The notes under the pieces are model-generated. The model was given only the letters and a program-made list of their open reading frames with translations, was not told the DNA's origin and ran no database searches. This document shows, piece by piece, positions 1-9,518 of a stretch of 64,000 bases of DNA. The DNA comes from an uncultured Bacillota bacterium (lineage in GTDB: Bacteria > Bacillota > Clostridia > Lachnospirales > Lachnospiraceae): NCBI GenBank assembly GCA_949291945.1, contig CASEXH010000014.1, positions 17,009-81,008 of the forward strand, in the 5' to 3' direction. The translations under genes were made by a program, and so were the position numbers. Each line of letters starts with the position of its first letter. The first letter of the stretch is position 1.

Positions 1-878
1 GGAACGCCTATGCCATAGAATATGACTGCATTAATGCCAATCAGCTTTATCCTACCCTGGAATTTAAGAAGATCAAAGGCCTTTTCTCAGGGGGGCAGTT
101 TAATGGAAGCTCCGGTTATGAGGAAGCGGCTGCTCAGGGACTGGTAGCAGGGATTAATGCGGCTATGGAGGTACTGGGAAAAGAAATGCTGGTCCTGGAC
201 CGTTCGGAGTCTTATATCGGAGTGCTGATCGATGACCTTGTGACAAAAGAAAACCATGAGCCTTACCGTATGATGACCAGCCGGGCAGAGTACAGACTCC
301 TTCTCCGGCAGGACAATGCAGATCTCCGCCTGAGAGAAAAAGGATATAAAGTGGGCCTGGTGACTAGAGAACAATATGAGTATGTGCTTTGGAAAAAAGA
401 GAAAATACAGGAAGAAAAAGAGAGGATGGAACATGTTCATGTAGGGGCTTCCCGGGAAGTTCAGGAGCTTTTAAAAGAATATGGAAGCACTCTGCTGAAG
501 AACGGTATTTCTCTGGCAGATCTGATAAGAAGGCCGGAGCTGTCCTATGATATTGTGGCTCCGCTGGATAAAAACCGTCCCCAACTTCCTCAGGACGTCC
601 GGGATCAGGTAAACATTAACATCAAGTATGAGGGCTATATAAAAAGACAGGAAAAGCAGGTAGAAAGCTTTAAGAAACTGGAAAAGAAAAAACTTCCCCA
701 GGATCTGGACTACAGCCGGATCAGCGGTCTTCGCATAGAGGCCAGACAAAAACTGGAGCAGTTTAGGCCGGTTTCCATAGGACAGGCTTCCAGGATCGCA
801 GGAGTTTCTCCGGCAGATATATCCGTGCTTCTGGTATATATGGAAACATACAGAAGAACAGCAGGCAAAGGAGAGTAA
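1..878 (+). CDS. mnmG: tRNA uridine-5-carboxymethylaminomethyl(34) synthesis protein MnmG (GidA), 3' part
   Basis: This is the C-terminal part of MnmG, the FAD-dependent enzyme that, with MnmE, installs the cmnm5 group on U34 of certain tRNAs. The frame is open from base 3, so the 5' end lies outside the window. Near its visible start it carries the family signature around [20 protein letters not shown], the glycine-rich stretch closing the FAD domain, followed by the helical C-terminal MnmE/tRNA-binding region with [15 protein letters not shown]. It ends in TAA and rsmG begins two bases later, so the two are probably cotranscribed. This mnmG-rsmG order is typical of the origin-proximal region of Firmicutes. 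The family call is secure; only the missing N-terminus cannot be judged. Confidence 0.97.
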   Translation, partial: NAYAIEYDCINANQLYPTLEFKKIKGLFSGGQFNGSSGYEEAAAQGLVAGINAAMEVLGKEMLVLDRSESYIGVLIDDLVTKENHEPYRMMTSRAEYRLLLRQDNADLRLREKGYKVGLVTREQYEYVLWKKEKIQEEKERMEHVHVGASREVQELLKEYGSTLLKNGISLADLIRRPELSYDIVAPLDKNRPQLPQDVRDQVNINIKYEGYIKRQEKQVESFKKLEKKKLPQDLDYSRISGLRIEARQKLEQFRPVSIGQASRIAGVSPADISVLLVYMETYRRTAGKGE

Positions 879-880
879 GA

Positions 881-1612
881 ATGAGTTATGATTTGTCCAT
901 TTTAAGAGAAGGGGTCCGGGAATACGGCATTACGCTGACGGACAGACAGGAAGAACAGTTTATCAGGTACTACGAGCTGCTGGTCCAGTGGAATGAGGTA
1001 ATGAACCTGACGGCTATCACAGAATTTGACCAGGTGCTTCTGAAGCATTTTGCAGACAGCCTGTCTATAGCCGGAACCCTGGATATGGGAAAAATTCATT
1101 CCTGTATCGATGTAGGGACAGGAGCAGGATTTCCGGGAATCCCTCTGAAGATCGCCTTTCCTCATCTGAAGGTAACCCTTCTGGATTCTCTGAATAAAAG
1201 GCTGAATTTCTTAAATGAGGTCATAGGAGAACTGGGGCTGGAGAAGATCAGCACAGTTCACTTAAGAGCGGAAGAAGGGGGAAAAAAGCCGGAGTACAGG
1301 GAAAAATATGATCTTGCCGTATCCAGGGCGGTTTCTCGTCTGGCAGCGCTGTGTGAATATTGTATGCCTTATGTAAGAAAAGGGGGATTTTTTGTTTCTT
1401 ATAAGGCAGGACAGGCAGAAGAAGAGATCAAAGAAGGGAAAACAGCTATATCTGTCCTGGGAGGAAAGCTGGCAAAGACAGAGAGCTTTCACCTTTGCAA
1501 TACTGATATGGAGCGGACCCTGGTGGTGATAAAAAAGGTGAAGGATACACCGAAAAAATATCCTAGAAAGCCGGGAACCCCGGCAAAGGAACCTCTTGGA
1601 TCGGCAAAGTAA
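881..1612 (+). CDS. rsmG: 16S rRNA (guanine527-N7)-methyltransferase RsmG (GidB)
   Basis: RsmG methylates N7 of G527 in 16S rRNA using SAM. The 243-residue protein is full length. It shows the N-terminal NLTAI motif near residue 42, the SAM-binding motif DVGTGAGFPGIPLKI at about 77-91, and AVSRAVSRL near 148. The C-terminal tail (KKYPRKPGTPAKEPLG) is typical of the family. The ATG is preceded by GGAGAG inside the end of mnmG, which supports this start and cotranscription. Downstream lies a long nested hairpin rather than the usual noc/parA genes; parAB is about 8.4 kb further on. Confidence 0.97.
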   Translation: MSYDLSILREGVREYGITLTDRQEEQFIRYYELLVQWNEVMNLTAITEFDQVLLKHFADSLSIAGTLDMGKIHSCIDVGTGAGFPGIPLKIAFPHLKVTLLDSLNKRLNFLNEVIGELGLEKISTVHLRAEEGGKKPEYREKYDLAVSRAVSRLAALCEYCMPYVRKGGFFVSYKAGQAEEEIKEGKTAISVLGGKLAKTESFHLCNTDMERTLVVIKKVKDTPKKYPRKPGTPAKEPLGSAK

Positions 1613-1619
1613 CAGCAGA

Positions 1620-1714
1620 GAATATTGATATATTTTATTGCTCAGTCTGCGCTGCTTTGAGCCTATGGTCTCAAAGCTGTGCTCGACAAATTCGCATAAA
1701 ATATATCAATATTC
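1620..1714. repeat. Nested inverted repeat after rsmG
   Basis: Two perfect 18-bp arms (1620-1637 and 1697-1714) enclose about 59 bp, which itself contains a second perfect 8-bp inverted repeat (GCTTTGAG at 1654-1661, CTCAAAGC at 1670-1677). The outer arms are purely AT-rich and not followed by a clean T-run, so it is not a textbook terminator although it could end mnmG-rsmG transcripts. It could instead be a dispersed palindromic element or a structured RNA. Function unknown. Confidence 0.6.
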
Positions 1715-1760
1715 CTGAAGTATAACAGTGCTTTAAATAGAAAAATAGGAGGGTATTTTT

Positions 1761-3149
1761 ATGGCAAAGTACAAATGTAATGTATGCGGGTATGTTTTTG
1801 ACGAGGAGGAACAGAGAATTCCTTTTTCAGAGCTGAAGGAATGTCCGGTCTGTCATCAGCCGGCCTCTGCTTTCTCAATTTATGAGGAGATCCGGAAGAT
1901 CAAACGAGAAGAGAAAAAAGAGGAAAGCCTGGAATATCCCAGGGAGTTTTCAAGAGAAGATGAAAGCTGCAGGTATATGAAGGAAATCCATGAAATGGCA
2001 GTTACGGGGAAAAGTATTCATGCTGCCATGGGAACCAGGCTGCCTATGCCTTCCTGGGATGATATCCTGATCCTGGGAGCACAGCTGGATCCCATGCCTT
2101 TAGAGGAGCATGCCGAGGTGGAAACAACTACTGTGATCGGAAAGCATGCGAAGAAGCCTCTGATCCTGGAAAATCCTGTGTATATTTCTCATATGTCTTT
2201 CGGCGCCCTGTCAAGAGAGGCGAAGATCGCCCTGGCAAAGGGATCTGCCCTGGGTAAAAGCGCCATGAGTTCCGGTGAAGGAGGGATCCTTCCGGAAGAG
2301 ATGGCGGCAGCAGATAAGTACATATTTGAGTATGTGGGAAATCTTTACAGCGTTACTCCGGAAAATCTGAGAAATGCAGACGCCATCGAGATTAAGATCG
2401 GTCAGGGCACCAAGCCGGGAATGGGAGGCCATCTTCCCGGGGAAAAGGTCACCCAGGAGATTGCAAAAGTCCGGAACAAGCCTGTAGGACAGGAAATAAC
2501 GGCCCCATCCAGGTTTCCCGGAATAAATACCAAAGAGGATTTAAAAAGCCTTGTAGCCCAGCTAAAAATGGCTTCAGAAGGCCGTCCTGTAGGGGTAAAG
2601 ATCGCAGCAGGAAGGATTGAAAAAGATCTGGCCTTCTGCGTATATGCAGAACCTGATTTTATCACCATAGACGGAAGAGGAGGAGCCACAGGATCTTCCC
2701 CTCTGATGCTCCGGGATTCAGCCAGTGTGCCTACCATATACGCCCTTCACAGAGCCAGAAAATATCTGGACAGCATAGGCTCTGACATCAGCCTGATCAT
2801 CACCGGAGGCCTTCGTGTATCCTCAGATTTTGCAAAAGCCATCGCTATGGGAGCTGATGCAGTGGCTATTGCGTCAGCGGCCCTGATGGCTCTGGGATGC
2901 CAGCAGTACCGGATCTGCGGCACGGGCATGTGCCCTGTAGGGATAGCCACCCAGGATCCGGAGCTGATAGCCAGACTAAAAGGCGAAGCCGGAGCCAGGA
3001 GAGTAGGAAATTTCCTCAATACATCTCTGAAAGAACTGAAAATGTTCGCCCGTATCACCGGCCACCAAAACCTCCACGACCTGTCCACAGAAGACCTGTG
3101 TACCATTAACAGAGAAATCAGCGAACACACAGATATTCCTCATGCATAA
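1761..3149 (+). CDS. Rubredoxin-headed GltB-like FMN flavoprotein (glutamate synthase family)
   Basis: 462 residues. The N-terminus is a rubredoxin/rubrerythrin-like zinc or iron knuckle with CxxC pairs at C6/C9 and C28/C31. After a charged linker comes the FMN-binding domain of the glutamate synthase large subunit: HMSFGALSREAKIALAKG, GTKPGMGGHLPGEKV, IDGRGGATGSSP and ITGGLRVSSDFAKA. A C-terminal cysteine cluster, CGTGMCPVGIATQ, matches the [3Fe-4S] ligands of GltB. The amidotransferase and GXGXG domains of full GltB are absent, as in short archaeal-type GltB-like proteins. Physiological substrate is uncertain; glutamate synthesis is possible but not shown. AGGAGGG at about 1748 supports the ATG. 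It stands alone and is followed by strong hairpins. Confidence 0.85.
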   Translation: MAKYKCNVCGYVFDEEEQRIPFSELKECPVCHQPASAFSIYEEIRKIKREEKKEESLEYPREFSREDESCRYMKEIHEMAVTGKSIHAAMGTRLPMPSWDDILILGAQLDPMPLEEHAEVETTTVIGKHAKKPLILENPVYISHMSFGALSREAKIALAKGSALGKSAMSSGEGGILPEEMAAADKYIFEYVGNLYSVTPENLRNADAIEIKIGQGTKPGMGGHLPGEKVTQEIAKVRNKPVGQEITAPSRFPGINTKEDLKSLVAQLKMASEGRPVGVKIAAGRIEKDLAFCVYAEPDFITIDGRGGATGSSPLMLRDSASVPTIYALHRARKYLDSIGSDISLIITGGLRVSSDFAKAIAMGADAVAIASAALMALGCQQYRICGTGMCPVGIATQDPELIARLKGEAGARRVGNFLNTSLKELKMFARITGHQNLHDLSTEDLCTINREISEHTDIPHA

Positions 3150-3242
3150 CGACTGCAATGCAGATCTTAAATCCTGTCTGCTGAAAAAGTTATGTAAACG
3201 AATTATGTAAACAATACATATAAATCACACAAACTTACAACT

Positions 3243-3359
3243 GTGAAGCAAAAACTTCCCCTATAAAGTAAACCAGGGAACTGCTTCACCGTTTACAAGA
3301 AAACCAGAAGGGGGCAGCTCTGCGCAGACTGAGCAAGAAAGCAGCCCCCTTCTGGTTTT
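3243..3359 (+). terminator. Tandem hairpins ending in a rho-independent terminator
   Basis: A first hairpin pairs GTGAAGCA (3243-3250) with TGCTTCAC (3282-3289). A second, stronger one pairs AACCAGAAGGGGGC (3302-3315) with GCCCCCTTCTGGTT (3344-3357) and runs into a T stretch, so it should end the GltB-like transcript. The rest of the 3150-3504 gap is AT-rich and carries the ribosome site AAGGAGGGAG at 3491-3500; no gene is seen in it. Confidence 0.8.
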
Positions 3360-3504
3360 TTACAAAATCCTCCCAGCAGTTCCCATCCGTTTTTCTCAGG
3401 CCACAAGTCTTTTGTTTCACAGAAAAATCACATTCTAATCTAATTTTTATCACATTTTTACCATAAAATAGAACAGTCAAAAAGCTTAACAAGGAGGGAG
3501 TATC

Positions 3505-4506
3505 TTGATTGAAGTAAGGAATCTTGTGAAAAAGTACGGAGATCATGTGGCCGTGGATCACCTGAATTTTACCGTAGAAAAGGGAAAGATTTACGGTTTT
3601 CTCGGCCCAAACGGCGCCGGAAAAACTACGACCATGAACATGATCACCGGATATATTGCATCGACGGAAGGGGATATTCTTATTGATGGGCACAATATTC
3701 TGGAGGAGCCCGAGGCGGCAAAGAAGAAGATCGGATATCTTCCGGAACTGCCGCCTTTGTACCAGGATATGACTGCAAAGGAGTATCTGGAATTTGCGGC
3801 AGAGCTGAAAGGAATCCCCAAAGAGAAAAGACAGGGAAACATTAATGGAGTTATGTCAACTACAAAAATCCAGAATGTGAAGAACAGACTGATCAAAAAT
3901 CTGTCAAAAGGATATAAACAAAGGGTAGGACTTGCTCAGGCTCTTCTTGGATATCCGGAGATTATTATCCTGGATGAGCCCACTGTGGGACTGGATCCTA
4001 AGCAGATCATAGAGATCAGGGACCTGATCAAGAGCCTGGGGAAGAATCATACAGTGATCTTAAGTTCTCATATCCTGTCAGAGGTCAGTGCAGTCTGTGA
4101 TTATGTGCTGATCATTGATAAGGGAAAATTAGTGGCCAGCGATTCTCCGGAAAATCTCAGCCGTGTGATGTCCGGTGCAAATTCTCTGGAAATAACTGTG
4201 AAAGGAAAAGAAGGAGAGATCAGAAAAGCTCTGGATCTGGTAGAAAATATAGAAGATGTGGTTTACCATAATTCTATTGTGCCAGGTGCGTGCGACTTTA
4301 CTGTAAAGATTTCCGGGGACGTGGATATGAGAGAAAATATTTTCTTTGCCCTTGCAGAGGCAAAGTGTCCTATTTTGAAAATGCAGTCTTCCAATATGTC
4401 TCTGGAAGAAGTTTTCCTGAAACTTACAGACGACAGAAACCAGACAGGACGTCTTACAGGATCGGAAATTTTTGAAGACGAAAAAGAAGAGGAGGGAGAA
4501 GAATAA
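3505..4506 (+). CDS. ABC transporter ATP-binding protein (GldA-type)
   Basis: 333-residue ATPase of an export-type ABC system. It has Walker A GPNGAGKTT near residue 34, the signature LSKGYKQRVGLAQAL near 134, Walker B IIILDEPTVGLDP near 154 and the switch His in ILSSHILS. A C-terminal regulatory extension of roughly 110 residues follows. The start is TTG, chosen because AAGGAGGGAG sits five to ten bases upstream and no in-frame ATG fits. It overlaps nothing but is two bases from the permease gene, the first of three linked partners. Gld-type cassettes were named from gliding bacteria; in Firmicutes the substrate is unknown. Confidence 0.92.
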   Translation: MIEVRNLVKKYGDHVAVDHLNFTVEKGKIYGFLGPNGAGKTTTMNMITGYIASTEGDILIDGHNILEEPEAAKKKIGYLPELPPLYQDMTAKEYLEFAAELKGIPKEKRQGNINGVMSTTKIQNVKNRLIKNLSKGYKQRVGLAQALLGYPEIIILDEPTVGLDPKQIIEIRDLIKSLGKNHTVILSSHILSEVSAVCDYVLIIDKGKLVASDSPENLSRVMSGANSLEITVKGKEGEIRKALDLVENIEDVVYHNSIVPGACDFTVKISGDVDMRENIFFALAEAKCPILKMQSSNMSLEEVFLKLTDDRNQTGRLTGSEIFEDEKEEEGEE

Positions 4507-4508
4507 TT

Positions 4509-5372
4509 ATGCTGGCAGTATATAAAAAAGAATTGAGAAGTTACCTTACTTCCATGATTGGATACGTATTTATCGCTTTTATTTTGCTGATCCTGGGAAT
4601 TTATTTTACCGCTTATAATCTGCAGTATGCAAGCCCGGATTTTGGCTCTACCCTTAGCGCAGTCACCTTTCTCTTTCTGATCATCACTCCCATACTGACT
4701 ATGCGGATACTTTCAGAGGAAAAGAAAAATAAGACGGATCAGCTGCTGCTTACAGCTCCTGTTTCGGTCTGGAAAATTGTGATGGGAAAATATCTCAGCA
4801 TGATAACCATATATCTGATACCTGTTATGATTGCTGGATTTTATCCTATTATTATGGGCAGATACGGAACGGTTTCTTATACTACTACTTATATAGCTGT
4901 TTTTGGATTTTTTCTTTTGGGGTGCGCACAGATTGCTGTAGGACTTTTTCTTTCCTCTATAACAGAAAGTCAGATCATTGCAGCAGTGATCACCTTTGGC
5001 GCTTTGTTCTGCAGCTATGTAATGGACGGGATTTCCACTTTCTTTTCCAGTACTTCCACTGCATCTTTTATAACGTTCCTGGTAATCTCTGTATTGATCG
5101 CCCTGATCGTTTATCAGATGACAAAGGATATGATCTTATCCTCGGTTCTCGGAGCTGTATTGATCATTGTAAATGTGGTGTTATTTATTGTAAGATCCTC
5201 CCTTTATGAAGGACTGATACAGAACTTTCTGGATCTTCTCTCGATCGCAAACCATTACGACAGCTTTGTAGGCGGAATTTTGGATGTTTCCGGAATTATT
5301 TATATGCTGTCGGTTATCTGCATTTTTGTGTTTCTTACCATTCAGTGCATACAAAAACGGCGTTGGAGCTAA
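4509..5372 (+). CDS. ABC-2 type permease (GldF-like)
   Basis: 287 residues with about six hydrophobic membrane spans: one at 15-38, several between 50 and 190, the last at 258-278. It has the N-terminal YKKELRSYLTSMIGYVFIA typical of ABC-2 permeases paired with GldA-type ATPases. A cytoplasmic LSEEKKNKTDQLLLTAPVS loop after the second span is the usual coupling region. It begins two bases after the ATPase stop and is followed by the GldG-like auxiliary gene, so the three form one operon. Role: membrane channel of the exporter; cargo unknown. Confidence 0.9.
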   Translation: MLAVYKKELRSYLTSMIGYVFIAFILLILGIYFTAYNLQYASPDFGSTLSAVTFLFLIITPILTMRILSEEKKNKTDQLLLTAPVSVWKIVMGKYLSMITIYLIPVMIAGFYPIIMGRYGTVSYTTTYIAVFGFFLLGCAQIAVGLFLSSITESQIIAAVITFGALFCSYVMDGISTFFSSTSTASFITFLVISVLIALIVYQMTKDMILSSVLGAVLIIVNVVLFIVRSSLYEGLIQNFLDLLSIANHYDSFVGGILDVSGIIYMLSVICIFVFLTIQCIQKRRWS

Positions 5373-5393
5373 AAGCGGAAAGGAGATGCAGAA

Positions 5394-6911
5394 ATGAAAC
5401 AGTCAAAAAGAAAATTCAGTATTAAGAATTTAAAAAAGAAAGTAAATATTAAGAATTTTATTAGTAATATTAAAGAAAAAAGGCGGAAAAATAAAAAAAT
5501 CCTGAGACATGGATCTTACAGTATTGGTGTAACAGCCATTGTTATTGCTATTGTTGTAGTAATGAACCTTGTTATTCAGGAGCTGCCTTCCAGTATTAGA
5601 GAAATCGATCTCAGCAGTGAAAAATTGTATACTATCGGAGACCAGACAAAGGAGATTCTGGATAATCTGGATAAGGATGTGGAATTATACTTTATTGCCC
5701 AGGACGGAACGGAAAGTTCTGATATACAGAGACTTTTAGAGAGATATGAGGAAAGAACGGATCATATAACCGTAGAGCAGAGGGATCCTGCTGTCTATCC
5801 TACTTTTACCCAGCAATACACATCTGATTCTGTAAGTAATAACAGTATCATTGTTGTCTGCGGAGATAAAAGCAGGGTTGTTGATTACAGTGACATGTAT
5901 GAGACGAGTATTAATTATCAGACATATACCCAGGAGACAACGGCATTTGACGGAGAAGGACAGCTTACCAGTGCTATTAATTATGTGATTTCAGATAACA
6001 TGCCGATTCTGTATACTCTGGAAGGTCATGATGAAGCTTCTATGAGCACTACCATGACAGAAACTATTCAGAAAGCAAATATTGAGATCCAGTCCCTGAA
6101 TCTGCTTACTGAGGATGCAGTACCGGATGATGCTTCTTGTCTGTTTATCTTTGCCCCGGCTACAGACTTGTCTGAGGACGAAGCAAATAAGATCATTGCC
6201 TATCTGGAAAACGGAGGAAAGGCGCTGATCGTCTCAGATTATACAGATCAGGAGATGCCTAACTTTACATCTGTTTTACAAAATTACGGGGTGCAGACGG
6301 TGGATGGTGTCGTAATGGAAGGAGATACCTCTCATTATATTTCCCAGAATCCTTATTATCTCCTGCCGAATATTGAAAGTAATGATGTTACCTCAGGCTT
6401 GTCTTCAGGAAGCAGATATGTACTTCTGGCACTTGCCCAGGGAATTGAAACTATGGACAATATAAGAGATTCTCTTAATATAGAGAGTATCCTTACAACA
6501 TCTGACAGTGCTTATTCCAAAACAGATCTGGAAAACATGCAGACCATGGAAAAAGAAAGCTCGGATATAGATGGTCCTTTTGATCTTGGCGTCTCTATTA
6601 CCGAAGATGTTGGAGATGACGCACAGACCCAGATTGTTTACTTTGCTTCAAGCAGCATATTTGACGATACCATTAACAGTTACGTATCAGGAACTAATTA
6701 TGAACTCTTATCTTCCTCCTTATCCTGGTTATGTCAGTCAGAGGAAGAGGATACAAATACAATTTCCATTGCAAGCAAGAGTCTGGACACTTCCACTCTT
6801 ACGATTTCCGCAGCTGATGTAAGTTTCTGGAGCATCTTTGTAACTGCTGTAATACCGGTTTGTATTCTGCTTGTCGGCTTCGGAATCTGGATGAAGAGGA
6901 GAAAACAGTAA
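5394..6911 (+). CDS. GldG-like ABC-transporter auxiliary protein
   Basis: 505 residues: a very basic N-terminus (residues 1-40), one membrane span at about 44-65, a long extracytoplasmic region, and a C-terminal span at about 478-497 followed by RRKQ. The start of the external part, SSEKLYTIGDQTKEILDNLDKDVELYFI, matches the GldG/ABC-type auxiliary family, which combines a substrate-binding-like fold with an IYTLEGHDE-type segment. GGAGATG upstream supports the start. It sits between permease and DUF4340 genes with 21- and 1-base gaps, so it probably acts in the same membrane complex. Confidence 0.85.
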   Translation: MKQSKRKFSIKNLKKKVNIKNFISNIKEKRRKNKKILRHGSYSIGVTAIVIAIVVVMNLVIQELPSSIREIDLSSEKLYTIGDQTKEILDNLDKDVELYFIAQDGTESSDIQRLLERYEERTDHITVEQRDPAVYPTFTQQYTSDSVSNNSIIVVCGDKSRVVDYSDMYETSINYQTYTQETTAFDGEGQLTSAINYVISDNMPILYTLEGHDEASMSTTMTETIQKANIEIQSLNLLTEDAVPDDASCLFIFAPATDLSEDEANKIIAYLENGGKALIVSDYTDQEMPNFTSVLQNYGVQTVDGVVMEGDTSHYISQNPYYLLPNIESNDVTSGLSSGSRYVLLALAQGIETMDNIRDSLNIESILTTSDSAYSKTDLENMQTMEKESSDIDGPFDLGVSITEDVGDDAQTQIVYFASSSIFDDTINSYVSGTNYELLSSSLSWLCQSEEEDTNTISIASKSLDTSTLTISAADVSFWSIFVTAVIPVCILLVGFGIWMKRRKQ

Positions 6912-6912
6912 T

Positions 6913-8409
6913 ATGAAGAATAAGAAAGGTTTAATTATTGGAATAGTTATATTACTTCTTTTACTGGGAGCGTATTTCTTACTCAGATATTTGAATTTAG
7001 ATGAAGAAAATACGGAAGAAGAGGATACTACAGAAACTGTTTTTGAAATTGATGCGGAAGATATAAGCAATATTCAGATCGTTTCAGGGGAGAATACCTT
7101 TGACTTCTCTCATGGAGATGATACATGGAGCTATGTTCAGGATGCAAACTTTCCTTTAAGCGAGTCTGCTATATTAGATAAAGTATCCAGCCTGACTTCC
7201 ATATCTTCCTCCAGAACTATTGAAAATCCGGAAAATCTCAGTGATTATGGGTTAGAAGATCCTGAAGTGACTGCTACAGTGACAGATACAGAGGGAGAAA
7301 CAACAAAGTTAGCTCTGGGAACCACAAATGATGCGGTATCTGGCTGTTATATGAGTCTGAATGACGACACAAGCAAAATCTATCTGGTGGATACCAGTTT
7401 AAAAACTAATTTACAGTTTGATTTAAGCGATATTGCTGAAAAAGAGGATATTCCCAGTATTACAGGAAGCACAATAACCAGTGTAACAATCCAAAAATCA
7501 GAGGGAACTGCAAGACTTTATCAGGACAGCACCTCTGAAACAGGATGGACTTTCGCTGACACAGACGGAAGCACAGTTCCGGCGGATAGCTCCTTAGTAT
7601 CTACTTATACCAGCAATTTCTCCGCACTGGCCTGGACAGACTATATGACCTATGATCTGAGTAATCTGGAAGCTTATGGACTTGATAATCCTACAGTGAT
7701 TACTGTGGACTATCAGGTAGAGGAGGAAGCTGAGGATTCAAGTTCCGAAGATACCGAAACCAGTGATGATAGTACAGAGGAAAGTACAGAAGATACATTT
7801 GAAGATACAGAGGAAGATTCTACAGTAACTGTGGATAAGCAAATGGTTATGCTGCTTGGTGATCAGACCGAGGACGGAAATTATTATTATGGAAAACTTC
7901 AAGATGATACCTGTATTTATACAATAGGATTATCTTCAATCCAGGGTATTACTGACGTACAAAAAGAGGATTTCCTTAGTACGAAAGTGGCAGACTATTC
8001 TTTTGCTGATCTTGATACGGTGACATTCACAAGAAACGGTGAGACTTATGTAGCGTCTAAAGAGACCGTAGAAGTTGAAAGCGAAGATGAAGACGGGGAA
8101 ACTACAGAAGAGACAAGATATCTGATCAATGACAAAGAAATAGATACTACCGACTTTAACAATTTTTATAATTTGATAACAGCTATGACATGGCAAAGCC
8201 AGGACGAAAATGCACAACCCTCTGGCGAATCGGATATATCTATAAATTTCTACAAGGAAGGAGGGATAAATGTCACGGTAGACTATTATTCTTATGATAC
8301 GAACTTCTATCTTGTTATAGATTCCAAAGGAAATCATTCATTAGTAAATAAGATGGATGTGAGAGAATTCCTGGATGCATTTGACACCGCAATGGAAGAG
8401 ATAGAATGA
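6913..8409 (+). CDS. DUF4340 domain-containing membrane-anchored protein
   Basis: 498 residues with an N-terminal membrane anchor (about 6-24) and a long extracytoplasmic part containing repeated DUF4340 modules (ENPENLSDYGLEDPEVTATV and the related NLEAYGLDNPTVITVDYQ). A very acidic insert at about residues 272-310 is rich in Glu, Asp, Ser and Thr. DUF4340 proteins are commonly encoded next to GldA/F/G-type exporters, as here, one base after the GldG-like stop. Exact role unknown. A parS site lies three bases after its stop codon. Confidence 0.85.
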   Translation: MKNKKGLIIGIVILLLLLGAYFLLRYLNLDEENTEEEDTTETVFEIDAEDISNIQIVSGENTFDFSHGDDTWSYVQDANFPLSESAILDKVSSLTSISSSRTIENPENLSDYGLEDPEVTATVTDTEGETTKLALGTTNDAVSGCYMSLNDDTSKIYLVDTSLKTNLQFDLSDIAEKEDIPSITGSTITSVTIQKSEGTARLYQDSTSETGWTFADTDGSTVPADSSLVSTYTSNFSALAWTDYMTYDLSNLEAYGLDNPTVITVDYQVEEEAEDSSSEDTETSDDSTEESTEDTFEDTEEDSTVTVDKQMVMLLGDQTEDGNYYYGKLQDDTCIYTIGLSSIQGITDVQKEDFLSTKVADYSFADLDTVTFTRNGETYVASKETVEVESEDEDGETTEETRYLINDKEIDTTDFNNFYNLITAMTWQSQDENAQPSGESDISINFYKEGGINVTVDYYSYDTNFYLVIDSKGNHSLVNKMDVREFLDAFDTAMEEIE

Positions 8410-8412
8410 TAA

Positions 8413-8428
8413 TGTTTCACGTGAAACA
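8413..8428. promoter_or_regulatory. parS centromere site 1
   Basis: TGTTTCACGTGAAACA is a perfect palindrome that matches the chromosomal parS consensus bound by ParB. It lies just after the DUF4340 gene and about 2.4 kb before parB. Confidence 0.95.
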
Positions 8429-8462
8429 TTTTAAATCAAAAGTTATCTAAAAATCAGAATAG

Positions 8463-8500
8463 AAAAAGGGATGCTGGAAAACTAACCAGCATCCCTTTTC
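8463..8500. terminator. Bidirectional terminator between convergent genes
   Basis: GGGATGCTGG (8468-8477) pairs with CCAGCATCCC (8486-8495), flanked by an A-run on the left and T-run on the right. It fits termination of both the ABC operon (+) and the hydrolase gene (-). Confidence 0.85.
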
Positions 8501-8564
8501 GATTCTATTAAAAGTGAACCAATGGCCGCCAAATGAATATGTATATTTACTTAACCTCCTTGAG

Positions 8565-9518
8565 TTATAAATATATGTTCATCAATTCTACAAATCTATT
8601 GGCAGCTTCTAAATGAGGAAGATGTTTTGTTTTTTCTATATAACAAGTTTCAATGGAAGAATTCATGCTGGTATAAGCATTTTGAATATCTTTACCATTT
8701 TCTTCTTCCTCCCCGATGATCAATATAATACTCTGATTCGTTTCTCTAAGAGCATGATTGATACTGTTATTTGTATAGCATCCTATAATACTGGAAAGAA
8801 GAAATTTTGAATTACTGAAGCCTTTATGAGCAGCCTCATAATAAGTATCTATCATTTCAGCAGTAACATCAAATGGATTATATAAATATTTTTCTGTAAA
8901 AAGTAATTGGATATTACTCTGACAGGTGATCATATTGTAGACTAAAGTTCCAAAAACAGGAAGTTCCAGAAGGAATTTATAAAGCTTACTTTTCTTTCCA
9001 GGAATTTTATTAAGAGTGGTTAACTCTGGTGGATTTACTAAAAAGATCTTTCCAAAGAGAGAAGACTCATTATGGCATGCAAGTATGGAAAAAGATCCTG
9101 AATATCCGCTGGCTACAATATCTGTTTTTTCATGAATGATATTTTTAATAAAATCGGAGATAAGCTGAACATATAAATAGTTTGTATATGTAATCCTTGG
9201 CTTTTCAGAGCGACCGCAGCCTAAAAGATCAATTGCATATACTGTATGAGATTTTGCCAGCTTATCTATAATATTTTTCCACTCGTAGGCTGAACTATAT
9301 ACAGTTAGATCATGGACCAGTAAGATGGGTGAACCGCTGCCTTTCTTCTTATAATAAATTTTACCGAATCTCCAGTTGTAATAATTATTTGCAGATGATT
9401 TTAATAAATCTTTCAAAGCAGCAGAGGCGAAAATTAACCGGTTTATAAGATAAATAACACCTGTTGCAGCGGTAAATAAAATGCCAAGAGTAACCAGTTT
9501 ATGTTTATTCTTTTTCAT
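8565..9518 (-). CDS. Membrane-anchored alpha/beta hydrolase
   Basis: 317 residues. A single N-terminal membrane span (about 9-32) is followed by an alpha/beta-hydrolase fold: HDLTVYSSAYEW around the oxyanion strand (near 69), AIDLLGCGRSEKP near 95, the nucleophile elbow G-Y-S-G-S with Ser at about 140, and a C-terminal KHLPHLEAA that probably supplies the catalytic His. Substrate unknown. GGGGAGG in front of the ATG supports the start. It is transcribed opposite to its neighbours and is noticeably AT-richer than the housekeeping genes around it, so it may be a later arrival between the ABC operon and parAB. Confidence 0.8.
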   Translation of the reverse strand: MKKNKHKLVTLGILFTAATGVIYLINRLIFASAALKDLLKSSANNYYNWRFGKIYYKKKGSGSPILLVHDLTVYSSAYEWKNIIDKLAKSHTVYAIDLLGCGRSEKPRITYTNYLYVQLISDFIKNIIHEKTDIVASGYSGSFSILACHNESSLFGKIFLVNPPELTTLNKIPGKKSKLYKFLLELPVFGTLVYNMITCQSNIQLLFTEKYLYNPFDVTAEMIDTYYEAAHKGFSNSKFLLSSIIGCYTNNSINHALRETNQSIILIIGEEEENGKDIQNAYTSMNSSIETCYIEKTKHLPHLEAANRFVELMNIYL

